From M0103 sp040386155 (GTDB taxonomy: Bacteria > Bacteroidota > Bacteroidia > Flavobacteriales_D > Crocinitomicaceae): a DNA stretch of 64,000 nucleotides. Made by a program: the position numbers and the translations under genes. Where the stretch lies: positions 186,001 to 250,000 of the forward strand of contig JAZKFZ010000003.1 in assembly GCA_040386155.1 (NCBI GenBank), read 5' to 3'. Under the pieces are notes generated by a model that was not told the origin of the DNA, did not search any database, and was given only the letters and a program-made list of their open reading frames with translations. How positions within the stretch are numbered: position 1 is the first letter of the stretch; each line of letters opens with the position of its first letter. Positions 27,028-35,343 of the stretch are shown here, one piece after another.

Positions 27028-28239
27028 ATGACATACGATATTGCAATCATCGGAGGAGGAATAGTAGGTGCAGCTACTTTTTATAAGATTCAACAAAGAT
27101 ACCCCGACAAGAAAATTCTTTTAATAGAGAAAATGGACAAGTTGGCGGATCATCAGACGGGACATAATTCTGGTGTTATTCATTCTGGATTGTACTATAA
27201 ACCTGGTTCTTTAAAAGCGAGAAATTGTATTCAAGGCAGGCATGAATTGGTTGCTTTTGCTCAAAAATACGGCATTAAACACGACATCTGCGGAAAAGTA
27301 GTCGTGGCAACAGATCCAAGTGAACTTCCCAATATGGAGAAAATCTACCAAACAGGATTGGAGAATAAAATCGAAGGATTAGAGAAAATTACAGCGGAGC
27401 AGGTCAAGGAACATGAACCATTTGTTAAAAGTATTGGTGGATTGTGGGTACCTTGCACGGGCATTATCGATTTTAGAGGAGCAACCGAGAAAATGGTGGA
27501 ACTGGCCTTGGCAGAGCAACTCGAAAGCAAAATGGTGCTTGGTCACGAAGTAATTGCCATTGAGCACGGTGAAGTAAGCACAAAGATTGTTACAAACAAA
27601 GGATCATTCAATGCTGAATACATGGTGTTCTGTGCTGGATTGCAAGCAGATCGTTTAGCGAAAAAAGACGGAGTAAAGCTGAAAGAAAAAGTAGTTGGTT
27701 TCAGAGGCGATTATTACGAATTGACAGAAGAAGCAAAGCACAAAGTAAAAAACTTGATTTACCCAGTGCCAAATCCAGATTTCCCCTTTTTAGGCGTTCA
27801 TTTCACTAGAATGACGGACGGAGAAATCGAATGCGGTCCCAATGCAGTTTTTACGTTCAAGCGAGAAGGTTATGGAAAAACAGATTTTTCAATGAAAGAT
27901 ACTTGGGATGCATTAACGTATGGTGGAACTTGGAAATTGTTCTTCAATAATATGTCGTTCGGAATCAATGAGTACCGAAGAGCTTTTTCTAAAAAATTAT
28001 TTCTAAAAACCTTGCAACGAATGGTGCCTTCCCTCACCATGGAAGATATTCATCCAGGTAGAGCGGGAGTACGGGCACTATTGTTAGCGAAAGATGGCGA
28101 TACGCGAGACGATTTTAGAATTGAATACCACGGAAAATCAATCCACGTGCTAAATGCACCATCACCAGCTGCCACGGCTGCACTAGCAATTGGAGGTTAC
28201 ATTGCTGATGAGGCAGACAAACATTTTGGCTTTAAATAA
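27028..28239 (+). CDS. lhgO: L-2-hydroxyglutarate oxidase
   Basis: FAD enzyme of the inner face of the membrane that oxidises L-2-hydroxyglutarate to 2-oxoglutarate. 403 residues. The N-terminal Rossmann motif is IIGGGIVGAATFYKIQ, followed by the family signature TGHNSGVIHSGLYYKPGSLK and a late HPGRAGVRALLLAKDG. The stop overlaps the next start by one base. Confidence 0.94.
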   Translation: MTYDIAIIGGGIVGAATFYKIQQRYPDKKILLIEKMDKLADHQTGHNSGVIHSGLYYKPGSLKARNCIQGRHELVAFAQKYGIKHDICGKVVVATDPSELPNMEKIYQTGLENKIEGLEKITAEQVKEHEPFVKSIGGLWVPCTGIIDFRGATEKMVELALAEQLESKMVLGHEVIAIEHGEVSTKIVTNKGSFNAEYMVFCAGLQADRLAKKDGVKLKEKVVGFRGDYYELTEEAKHKVKNLIYPVPNPDFPFLGVHFTRMTDGEIECGPNAVFTFKREGYGKTDFSMKDTWDALTYGGTWKLFFNNMSFGINEYRRAFSKKLFLKTLQRMVPSLTMEDIHPGRAGVRALLLAKDGDTRDDFRIEYHGKSIHVLNAPSPAATAALAIGGYIADEADKHFGFK

Positions 28240-29114
28240 TGCTTGAAATCACACGTCTATTTCCACTTACGGAAGTTCCTTCGGCATCTGGAATTGAAAA
28301 AGTAGGAGAAAATTTTTGGTTGATTGGTGACAATTCACCTAACATTTTTTGGTGTGATGAGCATTTTACCACTTTTCAAAAGGCGCAATTATACGATTAC
28401 GACGACTTAGAAAATGGAGTCATTCCTAAAAAGAAAAAGCGCGACTTAGAAGCAATGTTTTCAATCGAAATGGATGGCGATTCGCATATTTTTATCTTTG
28501 GTTCTGGATCGAAAGAAAAGCGAATGAAAGGCTTTTTCTTTTCAGTAAACGATTCTAATAAAATCCAACAGTTCGATTTAGAAAATTTGTATCATTTGCT
28601 GATGAAGGAAGGAAATCTTTCTTCTGATGAATTGAATATTGAAGCTGCAGCGGTGCTGAAGGAAGAAGTGTATTTTTTCAATCGCAAAAGAAATTGTGTT
28701 TTTTCAATGTCGATCGAGGATTTTTTAAACTATGTTTCCGACGATAAAAATCTTCCGACAATAAAATCAGTCCGTTTCAAATTACCGTCGCTCGATGGTT
28801 TTGAAGCTGGATTTTCTGGGGCTGCAACAGATGAAATCAATCAACGCATTATCTTTACCGCTTCGGTAGAACAAACAGATAGTACCTATTTTGATGGAGA
28901 AACATCTGGTAGTTTTGTCGGATTTTTAACGTGTGAAGATCTTGCTCATGGAGGAACGATTGCTTGTGAACCGCTATCGAAGAATAGAGCGATTTTAAAA
29001 GTGAAAGTAGAGTCGATTTGTATCCATCAACAAACTTCCGAGGAGGTAACATGTTTTTTAGTAACGGATAGTGATGGTGGTGTATCTGAATTAATAGAAA
29101 TTAAACTTAAATAG
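28239..29114 (+). CDS. Conserved hypothetical protein, possible DUF6929-type beta-propeller
   Basis: 291 residues, no signal peptide. Repeating short beta-strand motifs (ENFWLIGDNSP, SHIFIFGSGSKE, EVYFFNRKRN, QRIIFTASVE) suggest a small beta-propeller, and the opening SASGIEKVGENFWLIGDNSP resembles DUF6929 proteins. Function unknown. It overlaps lhgO by one base, so it is cotranscribed. Confidence 0.7.
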   Translation: MLEITRLFPLTEVPSASGIEKVGENFWLIGDNSPNIFWCDEHFTTFQKAQLYDYDDLENGVIPKKKKRDLEAMFSIEMDGDSHIFIFGSGSKEKRMKGFFFSVNDSNKIQQFDLENLYHLLMKEGNLSSDELNIEAAAVLKEEVYFFNRKRNCVFSMSIEDFLNYVSDDKNLPTIKSVRFKLPSLDGFEAGFSGAATDEINQRIIFTASVEQTDSTYFDGETSGSFVGFLTCEDLAHGGTIACEPLSKNRAILKVKVESICIHQQTSEEVTCFLVTDSDGGVSELIEIKLK

Positions 29115-29123
29115 TCCTCGCTT

Positions 29124-29558
29124 ATGTATGTAGAAGTCAAAAAAGTAGGAGCCCCATTTTTAATGGAAATTACCAATAGCGACGGAAATAGCTGTTTGAT
29201 GGATGCAGGTCCAAATGTGGGCGGCACAAGTAAAGGTTTACGTCCGATGGAATTATTGGCTGGTGCTCTTGCAGGTTGCATTTCCATCGACGTGCTCAAT
29301 ATTCTTCGCAAGCAAAAACAAGAGCTAACTCATTATAGAGTAAGAATCGAAGAAACCAAGCGAGAAGGAACACCATCTCCGTTTGAGAAATTGCATCTCA
29401 TCTTCGAAGTAAATGACGCGATAGACCCCATCAACTTAGGGAAACAAATCAAATTGGTAAAAGATAAATATTGCTCCGTAAGTGAATCGTTACGAGATGA
29501 AATCATTATCACTTTTGAAGTAGTGCTGATTTCGCCAAAAGATGTTAAGCTAGTGTAA
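29124..29558 (+). CDS. OsmC family protein
   Basis: 144 residues. OsmC/Ohr peroxiredoxin-like fold with SKGLRPMELLAGALAGCISIDVLNIL. The first of the two catalytic cysteines is in AGCIS, and the second in KYCSVSESL, so the peroxide-reducing pair is present. Genes before it are 9 bases away, so it ends a three-gene unit with lhgO. Confidence 0.92.
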   Translation: MYVEVKKVGAPFLMEITNSDGNSCLMDAGPNVGGTSKGLRPMELLAGALAGCISIDVLNILRKQKQELTHYRVRIEETKREGTPSPFEKLHLIFEVNDAIDPINLGKQIKLVKDKYCSVSESLRDEIIITFEVVLISPKDVKLV

Positions 29559-29566
29559 GTCAACAC

Positions 29567-29597
29567 ACTGAAAAGCAGAAAAAATACTGTACTTTTG
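29567..29597 (+). promoter_or_regulatory. Promoter of the FKBP gene pair
   Basis: ACTG (29567-29570) and TACTTTTG (29590-29597) are separated by exactly 19 bases, as in the Bacteroidota TTTG-N19-TAnnTTTG pattern. The ATG follows 16 bases later. Confidence 0.65.
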
Positions 29598-29613
29598 CAC
29601 AAAATAATTTTAA

Positions 29614-30213
29614 ATGGGACAAGATATTAAAGATGTGAGCTATTGCATCGGGATGAGTATTTCAGGAAGTTTGATTGAACAAAATCTAAATGGAATTGAT
29701 ACAACAGTAATGGCAGAAGCGATTGCTGATATATTTGCAGGGAAGGCACCAAAGTTTTCTCCAGAGCAAGCTAATCAAATTATTCAACAGTTTTTAGCAG
29801 AAGAGTCGGAAGCTCAATTTGCTGCGAATAAAATTGCTGGTGAAGAATTTTTGATTCAAAATAAAGCAAATTCAAACGTACAGCATACTTCATCAGGACT
29901 GCAATACGAAGTAATAAATGCTGGAGAAGGTCCAAAACCAGCTGCTACAGATACAGTATCAGTGCATTACCATGGTACTTTGATCGATGGAACTATTTTC
30001 GACAGTTCTGTGCAAAGAGGTCAAGCAGCAACATTTGGAGTGCACCAAGTAATACCTGGATGGACAGAAGCATTGCAATTGATGCCAGTGGGCGCAAAAT
30101 ACCGTTTGTACATTCCTCAAGAATTGGCGTACGGTGCAACACCACATCCGGGTGGACCTATCAAGCCATATAGTGCTTTAATATTTGACGTTGAACTTTT
30201 AAATATCGTATAA
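29614..30213 (+). CDS. FKBP-type peptidyl-prolyl isomerase, cytoplasmic (FklB-like)
   Basis: 199 residues. The N-terminal dimerisation region (VSYCIGMSISGSLIEQN, about 1-90) is followed by a complete FKBP domain: VSVHYHGTLIDGTIFDSS, VIPGWTEALQLMPVGAKYRL, YIPQELAYGA and LIFDVELLNI. No signal peptide is seen. The TAATG overlap with the next gene couples it to a lipoprotein paralogue. Confidence 0.94.
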   Translation: MGQDIKDVSYCIGMSISGSLIEQNLNGIDTTVMAEAIADIFAGKAPKFSPEQANQIIQQFLAEESEAQFAANKIAGEEFLIQNKANSNVQHTSSGLQYEVINAGEGPKPAATDTVSVHYHGTLIDGTIFDSSVQRGQAATFGVHQVIPGWTEALQLMPVGAKYRLYIPQELAYGATPHPGGPIKPYSALIFDVELLNIV

Positions 30214-31175
30214 TGAGAAATTTGATCGCAGGAGTAGTAACTGTTATGATTTTAGCGTCGTGTGGCGGTAAAAAAGCAGATGAAGTAGTAAAATTAGTAA
30301 GTGAAAAAGATAAACTCTCGTATGTTTTAGGGTCGATCAATGCGCAAGCTATCGTGGGACAGCAAAATTCTGATTTGAAACGCTTGAACATGGACAAGGT
30401 TGTGGAAGGATTTGAAGCAGGATTAGCGGATACAGAGCCACCTTCTGAATGTCAAAGCACCTTACAGAAATTGTTTGGACCAAATTCTCAAGATTTTGAT
30501 ACTACTTATCTTCAAGAAGGTTCATTGTGTATTGGACGTTTAACAGCGTATACATTTTACCGTGAAATGAAAGAAGTTGATGCCTTGAAGAAAATCGATC
30601 TAAAATTAACAATTGCAGGATTCAAACATGGATTAAACAAGGTAGATACGTTGATTTCTGATAAAGAGAAGAAAGAGATTTTCGACGGGTTTATTGCTGA
30701 TATCGAGAAAAGAATTAAAACAAAAAGCGAAGAACAAAACGTTAAAATGATGGCATCAGCGAAAGCAAAAGCGGGCGCACGAGTTTTCGAAAATGGAGTT
30801 GTTATTCATGATTTAAAAGCAGGTACTGGAGTTTCTCCTAAAGCAACTGACGATGTGAAAATTGAATATATTTTAATGTCATCTAGCGGTGATACCTTGC
30901 AGAATTCTTACGAAATGAAGATGATGACAGGTAAGATGGAACCTGTTGCATTAAACCTTGGTGGAGTAGTTGCTGGATGGTCATTCGGCTTACCGCAAAT
31001 GAAAAAAGGTGGAAAATATCATTTGTTTGTACCTTGGGAATTGGCGTATGGCGAACAAGGAATGTATGATCCTCAGTCGCAAACTATGGTCGTTAAACCA
31101 TTCGAATCATTACAATTTATCATTGAAGTAATTGACGTTGCAAAGCAAGGAGTATTTGTGAAGGCGCAGCAATAA
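30213..31175 (+). CDS. FKBP-type peptidyl-prolyl isomerase lipoprotein
   Basis: 320 residues. It has a lipoprotein signal (MRNLIAGVVTVMILASCGGK), an N-terminal region with YVLGSINAQAIVGQQ, a coiled linker, and an FKBP-like domain (VAGWSFGLPQMKKGGKYHLF, VPWELAYGEQGM, LQFIIEVIDV). Some canonical active-site aromatics differ (IEYILMSSSGDTLQNS replaces VHYxGxLxDGxxFDSS), so catalysis may be weak. It probably acts as a periplasmic folding factor. Confidence 0.9.
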   Translation: MRNLIAGVVTVMILASCGGKKADEVVKLVSEKDKLSYVLGSINAQAIVGQQNSDLKRLNMDKVVEGFEAGLADTEPPSECQSTLQKLFGPNSQDFDTTYLQEGSLCIGRLTAYTFYREMKEVDALKKIDLKLTIAGFKHGLNKVDTLISDKEKKEIFDGFIADIEKRIKTKSEEQNVKMMASAKAKAGARVFENGVVIHDLKAGTGVSPKATDDVKIEYILMSSSGDTLQNSYEMKMMTGKMEPVALNLGGVVAGWSFGLPQMKKGGKYHLFVPWELAYGEQGMYDPQSQTMVVKPFESLQFIIEVIDVAKQGVFVKAQQ

Positions 31176-31193
31176 GAAATAAGAAATGTTTTG

Positions 31194-31224
31194 AAAAGCC
31201 ACCGAGAAATCAGTGGCTTTTTTT
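31194..31224 (+). terminator. Terminator of the FKBP gene pair
   Basis: AAAGCCAC and GTGGCTTT (AGCCAC 31197-31202, GTGGCT 31213-31218) form a strong stem with a T-run after it. It lies 19 bases after the lipoprotein stop. Confidence 0.88.
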
Positions 31225-31892
31225 GTGCAGTATTCTCTAACTAGAAATCGTCAACCGAACCCTGAGGCTCTCGAAGGGTTAGGTTTTCTAGCTTTTTTAT
31301 TGTGGTGCGCAGCAATGCCTTGGAAAAGTTCTAGACTTTTTTTGTTACTTTTTTTTGGTAATGAAAAAAAAGTAAAGAATATATCGATGATAGATTTCAC
31401 TCTTACTTTTTGCCGAAGCTGAAAAAGTTACACTGAACCACGAAAACCGCAGGGTTCGAGAGCTTCACCCTGCGGTTTTTTTTAAGGCAGCGCTTTGCGC
31501 CTAGAAATTGTTCTTCGAACTAGAAATCTAGGGAAACGTGCTCTGAAGCAAAAATCTAAACTGAGCGTAGCGATTGCAAGGGCAATCATTCGAGAAGTGA
31601 GGATAAAAAATCAAGGAGAAAATACGCCCACAAAAAAGTGCTTGTCAATTCTTTTTTAGAGGGCGTTTTCGACGCAGATTTTTCCGAACGGCTTAATGAT
31701 TGCTTGACTTTTTTTGTTACTTTTTTGCGTCAAGGCAAAAAAGTAAGCAGAACAGCTTTTTAAATTTCTCCTAGGCGATCTCTGTTTCGTTGCACTTCAC
31801 AGAACCACGAAAACCTCAGGGTTCGAGAGCCTCACCCTGCGGTTTTTTTAATGGAGCACTTTGCGATTAACTTGGCAATAGAAAATAGCTGT
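31225..31892. repeat. Gene-free stretch with three related stem-loops and two T/A palindromes
   Basis: No convincing gene. Three hairpins share an 11-base loop: 31258-31280 (inverted orientation, arms AACCCT/AGGGTT, loop GAGGCTCTCGA), 31447-31475 (loop TCGAGAGCTTC) and 31814-31842 (loop TCGAGAGCCTC); the last two end in T-runs of 7-8. Two palindromes TTACTTTTTT...AAAAAAGTAA lie at about 31345-31375 and 31719-31745. The second and third hairpins each follow a palindrome by about 60 bp, so a unit of about 150 bp has been duplicated. Confidence 0.75.
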
Positions 31893-32807
31893 TCAATTTG
31901 GTGATATTATTTCTTGAAAAAACAATGAATTTTCATCTACATAGATAATTTTGTAAAGTCCATCACCAAGCACTAGCTGCTTCTGCTTATTTAGTTTCCA
32001 ATTGCGGTGTGGGTTGTAGTCGTCTTTAGTTACCCCTACACCACATGAAAAACCAAATCTTCCCTCATACATTCCAGTGCTTGAAAACTCACATTCAATT
32101 GGTCCTTCGTGTGGAGGAAACTGAGGTTTGGTTCTTGAGTATACCCAAAATGGATTATCTCTACGTTTGTAATAATGAATACATTCAGGATTGTACCAAT
32201 GCCCAACTAATAGATTTTCTAATTTTTTATGATTTGGTAATTCAAAATCGATACTCCAATTTGTACTATCAATAATATAGTTTTTTGGCAAAACTTTAAC
32301 TGTCGAAAGTTCATTACACCAAGGATGTATTTCTACATATTCATCTGTTTTTTCTCCTTGATAGAAACTTGATATTTGAGAAATTTCAGGAGAAAGAACC
32401 TTTGTCCAAATCCCATGTTTGGAAAAATAAAAAAGGGTGTCTATGTAATCAAACTCTCCATCTTCACCTAACATTTTTTCAGTTTTAAAATAAAGTAAAT
32501 CTTGCTTAGGTTTCATTTCTCCGCAGGTGATATACAATCCTGAGCTATCAAATTCTTGGTAAAAGAGAACAGAATCACGATACAAATTGAGTTGAATTTT
32601 ATTTCCATTTGGATTTACTATCTTCATATGCTGTGAAAAAAATTTCAAGTCAAATCCTTCGTATGATACATCTTCTTCAATTGTTATTGTAGAATCAATT
32701 ACTTCAAAATGCATCCAATGGTCACCTAATAAAATCTTCCCATCTAAAGTTTGAGCAAAAGAAGCGGTTAGAAAGAAAAAATACAGAAATGGAATTAGTT
32801 TAACCAT
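31893..32807 (-). CDS. Hypothetical secreted protein
   Basis: 304 residues from ATG 32807, chosen because it begins a good signal peptide (MVKLIPFLYFFFLTASFAQ); the longer frame from 32852 overlaps the upstream gene. The mature part is rich in aromatic and acidic residues, with Cys residues in GEMKP- and PECIHYY-type contexts. No family recognised. It lies just downstream of an outer-membrane protein gene on the same strand. Confidence 0.72.
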   Translation of the reverse strand: MVKLIPFLYFFFLTASFAQTLDGKILLGDHWMHFEVIDSTITIEEDVSYEGFDLKFFSQHMKIVNPNGNKIQLNLYRDSVLFYQEFDSSGLYITCGEMKPKQDLLYFKTEKMLGEDGEFDYIDTLFYFSKHGIWTKVLSPEISQISSFYQGEKTDEYVEIHPWCNELSTVKVLPKNYIIDSTNWSIDFELPNHKKLENLLVGHWYNPECIHYYKRRDNPFWVYSRTKPQFPPHEGPIECEFSSTGMYEGRFGFSCGVGVTKDDYNPHRNWKLNKQKQLVLGDGLYKIIYVDENSLFFQEIISPN

Positions 32808-32848
32808 AATAATTAATTTAATACTTGAAGTTTGAAATGTTACATGAT

Positions 32849-33475
32849 TCAATCACTTTCCACTTCTTCCTCAGCTTTTTTCTTCTTCTTGCCCAACGGA
32901 AAAAAGAACGAAATGCGATACATCAATGGTATTCGTCTTACAACTTGTCCCGTTGCGGCGTCTTTGACGGTTAAAAAGTACGAGTTTCTATACGGACTAT
33001 TCACGCTATTTACCACATCGTAATAAATTCCTGCATTGATGCGAACGATCTCTGCGAATTCTCGTGAAAATCCAGCACAAATAAATACAGTTGGCACTGC
33101 TTTTTTAAATACGGCACTTGTATCGATTAATGTGTTTTGATTGTAGAGAACTTCTGCTTCAACTCCTCCAAATACTATGTTGTTGTATCGTCCATGTACA
33201 AAAAAACCACCCCCATAATTGTTGTAAGAAAACCCTTGTTGTGCATAGGCCGGAGACGACCAGCTGCGCTGAAAACGGAAACTTGGTCCTACTACGAGAT
33301 TCTCATTCATTACAAATCCAAACTTTGGACCGATGCCAAATGATCCACCAAAATTTGAAGCACCAAAAAAGCCATCAAATCCAATTTCATATCCTTCAAT
33401 CGAAGATTGTGCATCAGCTTTTGATGTACTTGAAAGAAAGATTGTTAGCGCAAATAAGAGTGAGTACAATTTCAT
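32849..33475 (-). CDS. Outer-membrane beta-barrel protein
   Basis: 208 residues from ATG 33475 (alternatives at 33484 and 33493). A signal peptide (MKLYSLLFALTIFLSSTSKADAQ) precedes alternating strands such as IGFDGFFGASNFGGSFGIGP and GGGFFVHGRYNNIVFGGVEAE, as in small porin-like barrels. The C-terminus is a Lys/Glu-rich tail (GKKKKKAEEEVESD) rather than an aromatic residue, which is odd for a BAM substrate. Confidence 0.75.
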   Translation of the reverse strand: MKLYSLLFALTIFLSSTSKADAQSSIEGYEIGFDGFFGASNFGGSFGIGPKFGFVMNENLVVGPSFRFQRSWSSPAYAQQGFSYNNYGGGFFVHGRYNNIVFGGVEAEVLYNQNTLIDTSAVFKKAVPTVFICAGFSREFAEIVRINAGIYYDVVNSVNSPYRNSYFLTVKDAATGQVVRRIPLMYRISFFFPLGKKKKKAEEEVESD

Positions 33476-33554
33476 GTTTTCCATTATTAACAATTGTTAG
33501 CAAAAACGACTAAAAAAAAATATTTTTCCGTACAAAAATGCAAAATTCAAACTA

Positions 33555-33562
33555 TATCTTTG
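33555..33562 (+). promoter_or_regulatory. -7 element of the folD promoter
   Basis: TATCTTTG is a perfect TAnnTTTG match, 15 bases before the folD ATG. No good -33 TTTG is seen 19 bases upstream. Confidence 0.55.
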
Positions 33563-33577
33563 TAAAAAAAGATCCAG

Positions 33578-34456
33578 ATGCAATTATTAAACGGAAGAGA
33601 AGTAGCTGAAAAAATCAAGCAAGAACTTGCAGAAGCTGTGCTCCTACGTAAAGAATCTGGAAAGAAAATTCCTCATTTAGCCGCTGTTTTAGTAGGAAGT
33701 GATGGAGGATCAATGACCTATGTGCAATCAAAAGTCAAAGCGTGCAATCAAATTGGTTTCGAAAGTACAATGATTATGTACGATTCTTCCGTAAGCGAAG
33801 AAGTTCTGCTCGCAAAGATTAAAACCTTGAACGAAGATAGAAGCATCGACGGGTTTATCGTTCAGCTGCCTTTGCCTCCTCATATCGATGAGTTAAAAGT
33901 AACACAAGCAATTGATCCAAAAAAAGATGTTGATGGTTTCCATCCTGTAAATTTAGGATACATGATTTTAGGAATTCCTGGATTTTTACCTGCAACACCT
34001 TCAGGAATTATTGAACTTTTGAGAAGATATGAAATTTCAACTGAAGGTAAAAGTTGTGTGGTGATTGGAAGAAGTAATATTGTTGGATTGCCTTTGAGTA
34101 TTCTTTTAGGTCGAAATACAAATCCTGGAAATTGTACCGTTACTTTAGCGCATAGTAAGACAAAAAATCTAAAAGAAATTTGTCAAAATGCTGATATTAT
34201 CGTTGCAGCAATTGGTCAACCTGGTTTTGTGACTGCAGATATGGTGAAAGAAGGAGCCATCGTTTTGGATGTTGGAACAACTAGAGTAGGAGATAACACG
34301 AGAGACAGAGGTTGGAGATTAAGTGGAGATGTCGATTTCGCTAATGTAGCCCCTAAATGTTCATACATAACACCAGTACCTGGAGGTGTAGGTCCAATGA
34401 CAATTGCGTCCTTGATGATGAATACATTGAAGGCAATGGAATTAAAAGGTAAATAA
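33578..34456 (+). CDS. folD: Bifunctional methylenetetrahydrofolate dehydrogenase/cyclohydrolase
   Basis: Interconverts 5,10-methylene- and 10-formyl-tetrahydrofolate. 292 residues with TYVQSKVKACNQIGFES (catalytic Lys), GFIVQLPLPPHI, KDVDGFHPVN, VIGRSNIVGLPLSILL (NADP loop) and PVPGGVGPMTIASLMMNT. It is monocistronic or cotranscribed with the YqaE-like gene 28 bases downstream. Confidence 0.96.
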   Translation: MQLLNGREVAEKIKQELAEAVLLRKESGKKIPHLAAVLVGSDGGSMTYVQSKVKACNQIGFESTMIMYDSSVSEEVLLAKIKTLNEDRSIDGFIVQLPLPPHIDELKVTQAIDPKKDVDGFHPVNLGYMILGIPGFLPATPSGIIELLRRYEISTEGKSCVVIGRSNIVGLPLSILLGRNTNPGNCTVTLAHSKTKNLKEICQNADIIVAAIGQPGFVTADMVKEGAIVLDVGTTRVGDNTRDRGWRLSGDVDFANVAPKCSYITPVPGGVGPMTIASLMMNTLKAMELKGK

Positions 34457-34484
34457 ATAAGTAATCAATTTAATCTAATATAAT

Positions 34485-35267
34485 ATGAAGCAGTTCAAAT
34501 TAATGGCCGTAGTATTGTTAGGTACTTTTATTCTCGGAGCTTGCTCCACTTCCAACGAGGTTGTAGGTGGCGGAATCTTCCACAAAAGAAAGTATACTGG
34601 CGGTGTTTACGTGGATCGTGCTGAAAAGCAAAAGGTAAACAAGGAGCAGCAGGAAGAGTTGAATTACGATATTCTTTCTGTGGAACAAGAAAAGCAGTCG
34701 AAGTACGTTTCTTCGCAAATTATTCGAGAGGAAAGTAGAAGCCAAGAGTTGAAGCCAGTAATGGCCTTTGATGAAGAAAAAAGTGGATCGATTGACGAAA
34801 AAGTGAAGAAATGTGCAGTTGCGGATGTTGCTATGACGGAAGAAGTAGAATTTGACATTTACAGAAACTCTTCGGCAAAAGCACGTAAGTTTAATTCTCA
34901 GCAAGAAATTCGAGTGAGTAACAAAGTGGCTGCAATTGAAGAGGTGTATGGCAATGACCAAACTTTTGCTGCCTTGGACAGTGATGAAGTGCCTACTAGT
35001 TCTTCTGCAATTATCAAAGAAGATAAAGATGCTGTTGTTGTAACAACTGACGTTAAAAAGAAAAATGCAGTAAAGATGTCAAATAAATCAATGGGAGCAA
35101 GTGCACCAACGATTGTTTTGATTATTCTAGCAATTCTTTTACCGCCTTTGGCAGTAGGAATCTACGAAGGAATTACAACAAGATTTTGGATTTCTTTATT
35201 GCTTACATTATTATTCTGGTTACCAGGGGTTATTTATGCAATCCTTGTGGTTACTGGAACTATCTAA
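34485..35267 (+). CDS. Lipoprotein-signal protein with C-terminal YqaE/Pmp3 membrane domain
   Basis: 260 residues. The N-terminus is a lipoprotein signal (KLMAVVLLGTFILGACSTSN). A charged, coiled region of about 175 residues follows, and the end is a two-helix Pmp3/YqaE domain (APTIVLIILAILLPPLAVGI, then WISLLLTLLFWLPGVIYAI). Stand-alone Pmp3 proteins are about 55 residues and affect membrane potential under stress. The combination would place the long middle part in the periplasm. Role unknown. Confidence 0.85.
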   Translation: MKQFKLMAVVLLGTFILGACSTSNEVVGGGIFHKRKYTGGVYVDRAEKQKVNKEQQEELNYDILSVEQEKQSKYVSSQIIREESRSQELKPVMAFDEEKSGSIDEKVKKCAVADVAMTEEVEFDIYRNSSAKARKFNSQQEIRVSNKVAAIEEVYGNDQTFAALDSDEVPTSSSAIIKEDKDAVVVTTDVKKKNAVKMSNKSMGASAPTIVLIILAILLPPLAVGIYEGITTRFWISLLLTLLFWLPGVIYAILVVTGTI

Positions 35268-35284
35268 GTACAAATAAACCAAAC

Positions 35285-35320
35285 AAAAAAGCCGATGAAT
35301 TGATGTTCATCGGCTTTTTT
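35285..35320. terminator. Bidirectional terminator
   Basis: GCCGATGAA (35291-35299) and TTCATCGGC (35306-35314) form a perfect 9-bp stem, preceded by A6 and followed by T6. It serves the convergent YqaE-like and flavoprotein genes. Confidence 0.93.
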
Positions 35321-35343
35321 GCTATTATACATAAATGCAATAA

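Noticed and set aside
31213..31422. 69-codon open frame in the repeat stretch
   Set aside because: It runs through the terminator and the inverted repeats; the translation is low-complexity.
31447..31475. tRNA-like GGTTCGAG sequence
   Set aside because: No cloverleaf can be drawn around it; it is part of the stem-loop repeat.
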